The position numbers and the translations under genes were made by a program. A stretch of DNA of 64,000 nt from Planctomycetota bacterium (GTDB lineage: Bacteria > Planctomycetota > Phycisphaerae > Phycisphaerales > SM1A02), in NCBI GenBank assembly GCA_022566535.1, contig JADFIR010000008.1, positions 1-64,000 of the forward strand, in the 5' to 3' direction. The first letter of the stretch is position 1. Every line of letters begins with the position of its first letter. The notes under the pieces are model-generated. The model saw nothing but the letters and a program-made list of their open reading frames with translations, was not told the origin of the DNA and searched no databases. Shown in pieces: positions 43,854-51,284 of the stretch.

Positions 43854-44288
43854 AAGCCGGCCCTCGACCCCGGCACCTACCGCGCGCGATTCGCCTCTGG
43901 GGGCGGCGACCGGCGGTGCCCGCGAGGCGAAGATCATATACCAGCCCGCCGGTTGCGGGCGTGTGCTGAGATCCTGCGCCGCGAGTCGCCGTCGCCCCAA
44001 GCGTCACCCAGACCGCACGCAGGAGATCGCCGGCAGATGAGTTGACACGCGCTGCCAGCGATCACCCTGGTCTTGGGAGACCCAAAGTGATCCGATCGTG
44101 GCGCCGAGCGCCCGGCGGTCGCCGGCATGCTCCCACGGCAGAGCCGCGGTAAGCCGTTGGTCGCTCTCGCAGCCGTTGTTTGTCGGCGACATCGATGTCG
44201 TGTCCAGGCATCGAACTGATGCCCCATACCCCCCAGGGCCCTGGTGATTCGGTGGCGCGGAGTTTGTACGCTTATGACGTGGAGGCGA
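43854..44288. other. Gap between trkA and the lipoprotein gene
   Basis: 435 bases without an intact gene. The middle (44004-44177, minus strand) holds a fragment of a sialidase-like gene. No promoter stands out. Confidence 0.5.
44004..44177 (-). pseudogene. C-terminal fragment of a BNR/sialidase-like gene
   Basis: The frame ending at 44004 encodes LPWEHAGD, then RRALGATIGSLWVSQDQGDRW and VSTHLPAISCVRSG. This is recognisable as the last part of the sialidase/VPS10-like beta-propeller proteins, in which an ALDVD-type segment normally lies between the two parts; here about 15 residues are lost. Sequence before NGCESDQR is unrelated. It is a remnant, not a working gene. Confidence 0.6.
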
Positions 44289-44294
44289 ATGAAG

Positions 44295-44663
44295 ATGAAT
44301 GGCAAGCTGTGGTGCGTGGCGTTGGGGGTCGTGTGGACGGCGGCCGGGAGCGGCTGCGCCTCTGGATCGGATCCGGCGGACGCGGGTCGAGACCATGTCA
44401 GATTCCTTTCGTCCAGCTTGGTGATGCCCACGCCGGCATTGCGGGGCGATGGCGCCCAGAGCGCCGCAGCGTGGCCCGTGGATCAACGCCATTGGGAGTA
44501 CGCGCGCAACGATGCGCCGTTGAGTGTGAGCACGACGCCGCGGTACCGCCGGACCACATGGGCCGAGATTCGTACGCTTGATCGTCTGCGCACGACCAAC
44601 GGCCGGCCGCGGGAGTTTTCCACCACGACCATTCGAACGATTCACCACCCGGTGGTCCGCTGA
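44295..44663 (+). CDS. Small lipoprotein
   Basis: 122 residues from the ATG at 44295, which lies 9 bases after GGAGG; ATG 44289 is also in frame but too close. The signal MNGKLWCVALGVVWTAAGSGC has the lipobox cysteine at its end. The mature part is basic and largely unstructured (RTTWAEIRTLDRLRTTNG). I recognise no family. Confidence 0.6.
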   Translation: MNGKLWCVALGVVWTAAGSGCASGSDPADAGRDHVRFLSSSLVMPTPALRGDGAQSAAAWPVDQRHWEYARNDAPLSVSTTPRYRRTTWAEIRTLDRLRTTNGRPREFSTTTIRTIHHPVVR

Positions 44664-44763
44664 CCGACCGCCCAGATGGCCCGCGTTTCGGGGAATGTGG
44701 CCGGGCAGCGCCCACTCTCGGGCACGTGTCTGCGATTACCTCTGGTTACGGCCCAAGTTGTCC

Positions 44764-44792
44764 TTGACAGGGCTGCGTGCGACTGCCATACT
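44764..44792 (+). promoter_or_regulatory. Sigma70-type promoter of the HU-like gene
   Basis: A perfect TTGACA (44764-44769) and CATACT (44787-44792) are 17 bases apart. Transcription from it would give a leader of about 130 bases before the ATG at 44928. Confidence 0.65.
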
Positions 44793-44927
44793 GCAACGTA
44801 AAGACGGTTGCCCGGATCGGCTGGTTGGGCGGGTGTGCTGCTTTGCAAGTCGTCGCGCGATTGCGGGTGATCGTTCGCAAAGGTTCGGTCTGCTCGTGAC
44901 AGGCAGTTGACAAGGGGGCTGGAAAAG

Positions 44928-45305
44928 ATGCCGACGACGACAAAGAAGGATCTCATCGACCGGATCGCCAAGGAAACGCACCAGAAGCGGTCGACGGTGA
45001 AGAGGACGGTGCAAAGCTTCCTGGACAACGTGATTCGTGAGATCAGCAGGGGGAACCGTCTGGAGTTTCGCGATTTCGGCGTTTTTGAAATCCGCCATCG
45101 AGCCCCTCGTGTTGCTCAAAACCCCAAGACACTGGAACGCGTGCCTGTGCCGGCGAAGAAAACGGTGAAGTTCAAAGTTGGCCGACTGATGAAGATTGCC
45201 CTGGAGGGAGATGCCCGGCTGGAGGGGGCCAGACGGGCCGGCGCGTCAACTTCAAGCAAGCCCAGGCAGCGAGTTTCTGTGACCAGCGACGCGCAGGCCT
45301 CCTGA
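44928..45305 (+). CDS. HU/IHF family DNA-binding protein
   Basis: 125 residues from the ATG at 44928. The N-terminal helices (TKKDLIDRIAKETHQKRSTVKRTVQSFLDNV) and the DNA-contacting arm (GNRLEFRDFGVFEIRHRAPRVAQNPKT, with the usual proline in the loop) are typical HU/IHF. A basic C-terminal tail of about 30 residues (RRAGASTSSKPRQR) is an addition over the 90-residue standard. It bends DNA and organises the nucleoid. A clear sigma70 promoter precedes it; dnaB follows 94 bases downstream. Confidence 0.92.
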   Translation: MPTTTKKDLIDRIAKETHQKRSTVKRTVQSFLDNVIREISRGNRLEFRDFGVFEIRHRAPRVAQNPKTLERVPVPAKKTVKFKVGRLMKIALEGDARLEGARRAGASTSSKPRQRVSVTSDAQAS

Positions 45306-45398
45306 TTATCTTTGCGGCGCTGGAGAGGGCGTCGTTGTGGATCAACTGCCGCTTGTTCGCCGCACCCGGCGCGGGCGGGGAGGCTGACTGGCTCACGG

Positions 45399-46883
45399 AT
45401 GAGCACAACTCCCACCACACAAGACACGCTGGGGCCTCCAATGACCGCTGGCCGCACGCCGGGCGGCAACCCGCAGCGCATCGCCCGGCTGTTCGAGAAG
45501 CTCCCCCCGCACGCCATCGAAGCCGAAATGTGCCTTCTGGGCTCGATACTGCTTGAGCCGCGCGAGCTGGGCGACATCACGCTGATCATCAGAGACGGCG
45601 AGGACTTCTACAAGCCGGCCAACGGCGCCATCTACGACGCCATGGTCGAGCTGTACGACGCCCACGCGTCCCTCGATGTCGTGCAGCTCAACCAGGTGCT
45701 GGTGGATCGCGATGTCCTGGACGCCGTTGGCGGGCAGGATTACCTGGTGGAGCTGGCCAGTTGCGTGCCCAGCGCCGCCAACGCCGGCCACTACGCTCGG
45801 CTGGTCCGCGAAAAGGCCATGGTCCGCCGGCTCATTGAGCAGGCCGGTGAGATTCTTCACGAGGCCTTTCACAGCCGCGATGATGCGGCGACGATTCTCG
45901 ATCAAGCCGAGCACCGCATCTTCACGATCGCCGAGCGCTACGAACACAGCGAGGTGGAGACGCTGGGGCGCCTTGTCCAGGAAGTCGTGGCCAGGCTGCA
46001 AGCCAGCGACGGAAGACAAGTCAGCGGGGTGCTCAGCGGGTTCGCCGAGCTTGACGAGCTCACCGGTGGATTTCAGCAGGGCGACTTCATCATCATTGCA
46101 GGCCGGCCATCCATGGGAAAGACTGCCCTGGCGCTCAACGCCGCAGAAAACATGGCGATGCGCGGCGATGGCGTGGGTATCTTCAGCCTGGAGATGAGCA
46201 AGCACCATCTTGTCGAGCGGTTGCTCGCGTCACGATCCGGTCTGGAGCTCCACCGGCTTCGGCGCATGATGCTGGGTAAGGAGCACTATAGCCGCCTGTT
46301 TGCCGCCTGCGGTGATCTGCAAGATGCCCCGATCTACGTGGACGACCTCGCCGCCTCGACGCTCCTGCAAATCCGGGCCCGGGCCCGGCGAATGGTCGCC
46401 AAGTACGACATCAAGGCGATCTTCATCGATTACATTCAACTGATCACCGTCGGCGCGCGGGTCGAATCACGCCAGGTGGAGGTCAGCGAGATCAGCCGGG
46501 GCCTCAAAGCGCTGGCCCGCGAGCTGAATCTGCCCGTGATCTGCATGAGTCAGCTCAACCGCTCGCCAGAGCAGCGGGAAGGGCACAAGCCGCGTCTCAG
46601 TGATCTACGCGAGTCGGGGTCGCTCGAACAGGACGCCGACGTCGTCGCCCTGCTGCATCGTGAGGACTACTACCACCTGGGCGAAAAGGACTACGATCCC
46701 ACCGGCACCGCCGATCTGATTATCGCCAAGCAGCGCAACGGCCCAACGGGCGCCATAAAGCTCTCATGGATCGAGCAGTCCACCCGGTTCAAGGATTATT
46801 CGTCCGCTGTTGGTGCGGGTGAGTATGCCGGCGGAATCGGGCCTGCAGCACCTGTTGAGGTCGGGGCCGAGTTGCCGATTTGA
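45399..46883 (+). CDS. dnaB: Replicative DNA helicase DnaB
   Basis: 494 residues from the ATG at 45399. The N-terminal collar domain begins LPPHAIEAEMCLLGSILL. The RecA-like helicase domain carries Walker A GRPSMGKTA, Walker B IKAIFIDYIQLI, the DNA-binding loop and the motif CMSQLNRSPEQR. The C-terminus lacks inteins. It unwinds DNA at the fork with primase. ATG 45441 is also possible; I keep 45399 because a GGGGAGG lies upstream. Confidence 0.95.
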   Translation: MSTTPTTQDTLGPPMTAGRTPGGNPQRIARLFEKLPPHAIEAEMCLLGSILLEPRELGDITLIIRDGEDFYKPANGAIYDAMVELYDAHASLDVVQLNQVLVDRDVLDAVGGQDYLVELASCVPSAANAGHYARLVREKAMVRRLIEQAGEILHEAFHSRDDAATILDQAEHRIFTIAERYEHSEVETLGRLVQEVVARLQASDGRQVSGVLSGFAELDELTGGFQQGDFIIIAGRPSMGKTALALNAAENMAMRGDGVGIFSLEMSKHHLVERLLASRSGLELHRLRRMMLGKEHYSRLFAACGDLQDAPIYVDDLAASTLLQIRARARRMVAKYDIKAIFIDYIQLITVGARVESRQVEVSEISRGLKALARELNLPVICMSQLNRSPEQREGHKPRLSDLRESGSLEQDADVVALLHREDYYHLGEKDYDPTGTADLIIAKQRNGPTGAIKLSWIEQSTRFKDYSSAVGAGEYAGGIGPAAPVEVGAELPI

Positions 46884-46901
46884 GTTGGCCTGCGCCGCTG
46901 T

Positions 46902-47921
46902 CTACCACGGCTTCTCGCGGGCGACGATCCATGCCATGTATCCCAGGTACAGGGCCAGCAGCACCGCACCTTCGGTGCGGGTGATCTTGTTACGGTGAGT
47001 CACCGCCATCGGCAACAGCAGCAGCGCGATGAAGAGCATCATTGAGAGGTCCTGCCAGCCGTGGCTTGCCGGGACCCCAACGGGGTGCACGATCGCCGTA
47101 GTACCCAGCACGAGCAGCAGGTTGAACAGGTTGGAGCCGACCACGTTGCCGACGGCCAGATCGTGGTGCCCCCTTCGGCAAGCGACGATGCACGTCGCAA
47201 GCTCCGGCAGGCTGGTGGCGACGGCGACGATGGTCAGGCCGATCAGCGCTTCGCTGAGCCCCAGCGATCGCGCGATGGCGACCGCGCTTGTTTCGCTGAG
47301 CTTTCCCCCGGCAACCAGACCGCTCAGCCCCACCAGACACAACACGGATGCGCCGATGATCGAGGCACGGGTCTCCGCCTCGGCCTCCACGGAAAGCTCG
47401 CGAACAAGTGGGTCCGCCGCATCCCGCCTGCCCATGCGGTACCAACTGACCATAAAGACGGCGAACCCGATGAGCATCAGCACGCCGTCGAATCGCCCGA
47501 AGCCGCTGCCGTTCGCGCCCGGCGGCAGCAGGGCCAGCCCGATCATCGCCACGGAGACAACGATCAGCCACGGCAGCTCCTTGCTGACGATCCGCCCGTG
47601 AACAGCCAAAGGGGCCACCAGCGCGGTCAAGCCCAGGATCAGTCCGATGTTGGCGATGTTGGACCCGACGATGTTGCCGAAGCTGAGATCAGGGTGGCCG
47701 TTTCGCGCCGCGATGACATTGAAGAAAAGCTCCGGAGAGCTGGTGCCCAGCGCCACCACGGTCAAACCGACGACCAACGTTGACACGCCGAGGCGCCGCG
47801 CGATCGTGACCGTTCCGCTGACCAGCCAATGTCCGCCCAGCAGCAGCAGGGCGATGCCCACGCCAAGGGTGACCACTGCGGCGAATGGATCTTCCACGAA
47901 TTGGTCGAGAGCCTCAAACAT
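46902..47921 (-). CDS. Calcium/sodium antiporter (CaCA, YrbG-like)
   Basis: 339 residues, about ten membrane helices. Two inverted alpha repeats hold the ion site: GLTVVALGTSSPELFFNV and GLTIVAVATSLPELATCI, each with the conserved Ser/Pro/Glu. The insert between halves is short, as in YrbG. It exchanges Ca2+ for Na+ or H+ across the inner membrane. It lies convergent to dnaB with a gap of 18 bases. Confidence 0.92.
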   Translation of the reverse strand: MFEALDQFVEDPFAAVVTLGVGIALLLLGGHWLVSGTVTIARRLGVSTLVVGLTVVALGTSSPELFFNVIAARNGHPDLSFGNIVGSNIANIGLILGLTALVAPLAVHGRIVSKELPWLIVVSVAMIGLALLPPGANGSGFGRFDGVLMLIGFAVFMVSWYRMGRRDAADPLVRELSVEAEAETRASIIGASVLCLVGLSGLVAGGKLSETSAVAIARSLGLSEALIGLTIVAVATSLPELATCIVACRRGHHDLAVGNVVGSNLFNLLLVLGTTAIVHPVGVPASHGWQDLSMMLFIALLLLPMAVTHRNKITRTEGAVLLALYLGYMAWIVAREKPW

Positions 47922-48038
47922 GGTCCGTCGATTGTAATGGCGGCCGGCTTCACCGGCCGAGGGCGGGCGTAGGATGTCGCGGTCTCATTGACCCGCTTGA
48001 ATGCGGGCGGAACAAAAGACGCTGCCGGTGGTAACAAC

Positions 48039-48061
48039 CCGCGGATATGCATCCGCGGCTG
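48039..48061. repeat. REP-like palindrome
   Basis: CCGCGGAT (48039-48046) and ATCCGCGG (48051-48058) form an 8-bp stem around ATGC, followed by CTG. Similar words recur near 55010. Confidence 0.6.
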
Positions 48062-48083
48062 TCACACCCAGCCGTCCTCCCCA

Positions 48084-48118
48084 TAACTCCTAACCCCTGA
48101 TTCCTGACTCCTTACTCC
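48084..48118. repeat. Five-unit heptad tandem repeat
   Basis: Five consecutive heptamers of the form TNACTCC (TAACTCC, TAACCCC, TGATTCC, TGACTCC, TTACTCC). It lies just upstream of the ECF sigma gene at 48130, replacing any visible Shine-Dalgarno. Confidence 0.7.
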
Positions 48119-48129
48119 TCCTCGGCCTC

Positions 48130-48693
48130 ATGGCTCCCTCATCGTCCAACGAGACGCTCGAAGCGACCCTGCAACGGGCGGCTGTTGGCGATGAGTCAGC
48201 CTGGCGCCAGCTTGTGGAGATGTACACCCCGCGGGTGTACGGGCTGATACGTGCTCAATGCGGCAACACGGACCTCGCCGAGGAAATCACGCAATCGACA
48301 TTCTGCACGATCGTGGCGAAGATCGGCCGGTATTCCGAACTGGGCCGGTTCGAGTCCTGGCTGTTCCGCATTGCCATGAACCGCCTGCGAGACGAGATGC
48401 GTCGGCGCAAGCGGCAAGCCAACCCCGTGGAAAGCGAGACGCTCATGGGTCTCGCCGGCGCTGCGAAAGCTGCTGACAACCCCGACCCCGAGGAGGCACA
48501 AGCACTGCGAGCGGCCCTTGCACGGTTATCGGATGCCGACCGGCGGGTCGTTCATCTGCGGCATTTCGCCGGCCTGAGCTTTGCTCAGATCGCCCAGGTC
48601 CTTGGCGAACCCTTGGGGACGGTCCTGGCCCGGCAACATCGGGCCCTGAAGAAGCTCCGGCAGCTGCTGGTCGGTGACCCGCGACATTCCTGA
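48130..48693 (+). CDS. RNA polymerase ECF sigma factor
   Basis: 187 residues. Region 2 appears as NTDLAEEITQSTFCTIVAKIGRYSELGRFESWLFRIAMNRLRDEMRR and region 4 as LSDADRRVVHLRHFAGLSFAQIAQVLGEPLGTVLARQHRALKKLRQ. The two genes that follow on the same strand encode a single-helix anti-sigma-like protein and an exported helical protein, forming a small stress-response operon. Five heptad repeats sit directly before its start. Confidence 0.92.
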   Translation: MAPSSSNETLEATLQRAAVGDESAWRQLVEMYTPRVYGLIRAQCGNTDLAEEITQSTFCTIVAKIGRYSELGRFESWLFRIAMNRLRDEMRRRKRQANPVESETLMGLAGAAKAADNPDPEEAQALRAALARLSDADRRVVHLRHFAGLSFAQIAQVLGEPLGTVLARQHRALKKLRQLLVGDPRHS

Positions 48694-48749
48694 CCGCCAC
48701 AGCCGATCCGCAGCAATGAAGCTGCGCCTGATTCGTTTGGTTCTACGTC

Positions 48750-49256
48750 ATGGCGACTTCCGCAGGTAATCACCCCTCAGGCCCCGGGCACGAACGCGAG
48801 ACCACCTATGCCGGGCCGCCCGAGCTTCGGTCGCTTGATGCGATGCTTGCGCGGCAGGCTGGTCGGCTCCGAGTGCCCCAAGGTTTGATCCAGCGGGTGT
48901 TCGAAGCATCGGTGGCTGGGCTGCCGAGCCCGCGACGGGTTTGGCGTAGAGCTTCTCATCCGGAGCCGGTAATGGCCACGGTGTCTCTGTGGAGCCGACT
49001 GGCCATGGCGGCGTCGATTGGGCTGGCCTTCATCGTGGCCAGCCAGTTCCTCCGCCCCCAGCCCCTGCTGTCGCCGGAGATGGAGCTGGTCCTGATGGGT
49101 GACGCCCGGGACACACGCAACGGGCTGTACCGGATACTGCTGGATTCCGACGTGCAGCCGCTGGGCGAGGTGGAGCATCTGCTTCTGACCAGGGACATGA
49201 CGTTTGACGACCTCGGCCACGACCTGACGATGCTTGTCGCTGACTTGGATATGTAA
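48750..49256 (+). CDS. Anti-sigma-like single-pass membrane protein
   Basis: 168 residues. The N-terminal half is cytoplasmic (PPELRSLDAMLARQAGRLRVPQGLIQRVFEAS). One helix (LWSRLAMAASIGLAFIVASQFL) spans the membrane and a short periplasmic part contains EHLLLTRDMTFDDLGHDLTMLVADLD. It lacks the zinc anti-sigma motif. Position after the sigma gene and topology suggest that it restrains that sigma factor; sequence similarity to known families is weak. The next gene starts 10 bases later. Confidence 0.68.
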   Translation: MATSAGNHPSGPGHERETTYAGPPELRSLDAMLARQAGRLRVPQGLIQRVFEASVAGLPSPRRVWRRASHPEPVMATVSLWSRLAMAASIGLAFIVASQFLRPQPLLSPEMELVLMGDARDTRNGLYRILLDSDVQPLGEVEHLLLTRDMTFDDLGHDLTMLVADLDM

Positions 49257-49266
49257 TGGAGCGGAG

Positions 49267-50055
49267 ATGACAGGCAGCATGAACCGGGTTGTAGGCGTGG
49301 CCACGATCGGAAGTACGCTGGTGCTCGTAGCGGCCTTCGTGGCTGGATCGTTGGCCCAAGCCGGCGATGAGCCTGCGGTGTCACTTGCCCAGGCGACAGC
49401 GAACTTGCCGGCCGATGAGCTTCGGCTGCTCGATGTCGCGTGGGCTGAGGCTGAGCCGCCGGAGGCTCACGAGAAGAAGGTCGGCGCGTCGAAACCAGCG
49501 CGGGGCTCCGCCGTTGGTGATCCAGACCGACGACGCCGTCGGCCGGGCCGCCCGCTGACCCCGACGCTGGTCGAACAATGTCTGGAAGTGGCCCGCGACG
49601 TCGAGCCGGCTCTGGCCAAGCGGCTGGAGGAACTCCGCCAACGCCGCCCGGGCCCAGCCTTTGAGCGGGCCATCCGCAATGCCCGGCACCTGGTGGGCCT
49701 GGCTCGGCTCAAAGAGCGCGATCCCCAGCTGTATGCGCTCAAGGTGAAAGAGCTGCGCCTGGATGCTCAGATCGACAGCATCCTCAAGCAGTTGGCTGGA
49801 GCGCGCCAGACATCAAGTGAAGCGGCCGAGGTCATTGAATCTCACGTGCGGGGCCTGGTGCGGCAGCAGGTCGCTGCCTCCATTGCTTCGCGCGGCATGT
49901 ATCTGCTGCGCCTCAAGGAGAACTTGAAGTCGCTTCAGGAGCAGCTTGCCCACGATGCGGCCAACTTCGAGGAGGCCGTGGAGCGGCGAATGAGAGCGCT
50001 GATCGAGGAAGCTGAGCCTCTGCTGCCTGCGGCTTCGGAATCGAGCACCGGGTAG
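49267..50055 (+). CDS. Exported helical protein of the sigma operon
   Basis: 262 residues from the ATG at 49267, with a signal peptide (VVGVATIGSTLVLVAAFVAGSLAQAG). The mature protein is almost wholly helical (LVEQCLEVARDVEPALAKRLEELRQRRP, RHLVGLARLKERDPQLYALKVKELRLDAQIDSILKQL), with charged coiled-coil segments, resembling Spy/CpxP-like or extracytoplasmic sensing proteins in planctomycete sigma operons. It may report envelope state to the anti-sigma protein; this is inferred from gene order. Confidence 0.7.
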   Translation: MTGSMNRVVGVATIGSTLVLVAAFVAGSLAQAGDEPAVSLAQATANLPADELRLLDVAWAEAEPPEAHEKKVGASKPARGSAVGDPDRRRRRPGRPLTPTLVEQCLEVARDVEPALAKRLEELRQRRPGPAFERAIRNARHLVGLARLKERDPQLYALKVKELRLDAQIDSILKQLAGARQTSSEAAEVIESHVRGLVRQQVAASIASRGMYLLRLKENLKSLQEQLAHDAANFEEAVERRMRALIEEAEPLLPAASESSTG

Positions 50056-50129
50056 GTACGGACATCCCGCCCGTTCCTCACAGGCCCAGCCCGGGGGTTG
50101 AGTATCCACAGACAAATGTTGCGCTTGAC

Positions 50130-50152
50130 CCCCCGGCGAAGCCGGGGGCTAT
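50130..50152. repeat. REP-like palindrome
   Basis: CCCCCGGC (50130-50137) and GCCGGGGG (50141-50148) enclose GAA, and CTATG follows. It lies between the sigma operon and the Opp-type permease gene. Confidence 0.6.
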
Positions 50153-50198
50153 GGGATCAGATGAATGACCGACTCGGCTACGGTACGATGGCCGGTTG

Positions 50199-51218
50199 AT
50201 GGCAGTGCGTAGTCTTGGTCGAGCGCCCAGATCCAGCCGCACGATGGGCTGGCTTGGTGGCGTGGTGTTGGTGGTGATGGTGCTGGGATGTCTGGCGACG
50301 CTGCCTTACACCCTGGGCAAAGGTCGTGCAGCCGACTCGGGGCGAAGTCTGGCAGCGGGCACTGAACCGCGCCGCTACGAGGCCACGAACCTCGACCAAG
50401 CCCTCTTGCCGCCGTTCTGGAGCCGCCACGCACCCGACGAGCGGCAGCGCGCCGAATCAAGCCCCCAGCCGCCGAGACATCTCCTTGGCTCTGACCGGCT
50501 CGGTCGTGACCTGCTGACGCGATGCCTCGCCGGGGGCGGGATCAGCCTGGGCATCGGGCTGGCCGCAGCCTGCATCGCCGTCGTGATCGGCACGGCCTAC
50601 GGAGCACTGGCGGGATACCTTGGCGGCCGAATTGACGGGGCATTGATGCGGATCGTCGATGTGGTCTACGGCCTCCCCTACATCCTGTTGGTGGTGCTGC
50701 TAGCGGTGGCGGTGGACGGCCTGATCGAACGCTGGGGGCAGGACCTGAGCCCCGGCCTGCGGCAGGCGGTCAACGTCGTCACCCTGCTGGTGGCGATCGG
50801 CGGCGTGAGCTGGCTGACTCTGGCCAGGGTTATCCGCGGGCAGGTTCTCACGCTCAAGCAGCAGCCGTTCATGGAAGCGGCACGGGCCGTTGGGGTGCCT
50901 CTTGGGCGTCAGTTCACCCGGCACCTGCTGCCGAACCTGCTGGGGCCGATCATCGTCTACGCGACTCTCACTGTGCCCGCGGCCATCCTCTCCGAATCAT
51001 TCCTGAGCTTTCTCGGCATTGGGGTGAGAGAGCCGCTGCCCAGCTGGGGCAATCTCGCCGCCGACGGCTTGAGCGAGCTGAACACCGTTCGCGTACGCTG
51101 GTGGTTGCTGGTGTGGCCGAGCCTGTTCATTGCCACTACCCTCTTGGCGCTCAATTTTGTCGGTGAAGCGCTCCGCGAAGCGCTCGATCCCAAGCGCAGG
51201 GCGGTAGCCGTTGTGTAA
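50199..51218 (+). CDS. Opp/Dpp-type ABC transporter permease
   Basis: 339 residues from the ATG at 50199. It has a first helix near residues 17-38, a loop of about 60 residues with LGSDRLGRDLLTRCLAGG, then five more helices. The EAA-type motif EAARAVGVPLGRQFTRHLLPNLLGPI and the ending SFLSFLGIGVREPLPSWGNL are those of DppC/OppC. It should pair with a DppB-like permease and OppD/OppF ATPases to import peptides. Only an OppD-like ATPase is seen, and it lies 9 kb away at 60092. Confidence 0.9.
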   Translation: MAVRSLGRAPRSSRTMGWLGGVVLVVMVLGCLATLPYTLGKGRAADSGRSLAAGTEPRRYEATNLDQALLPPFWSRHAPDERQRAESSPQPPRHLLGSDRLGRDLLTRCLAGGGISLGIGLAAACIAVVIGTAYGALAGYLGGRIDGALMRIVDVVYGLPYILLVVLLAVAVDGLIERWGQDLSPGLRQAVNVVTLLVAIGGVSWLTLARVIRGQVLTLKQQPFMEAARAVGVPLGRQFTRHLLPNLLGPIIVYATLTVPAAILSESFLSFLGIGVREPLPSWGNLAADGLSELNTVRVRWWLLVWPSLFIATTLLALNFVGEALREALDPKRRAVAVV

Positions 51219-51284
51219 CACCAGGCGCGTGGGACGATCGCGTGTCCCTCTCACATTCCTGTTGATCGGCGGAAAGGATTGACC

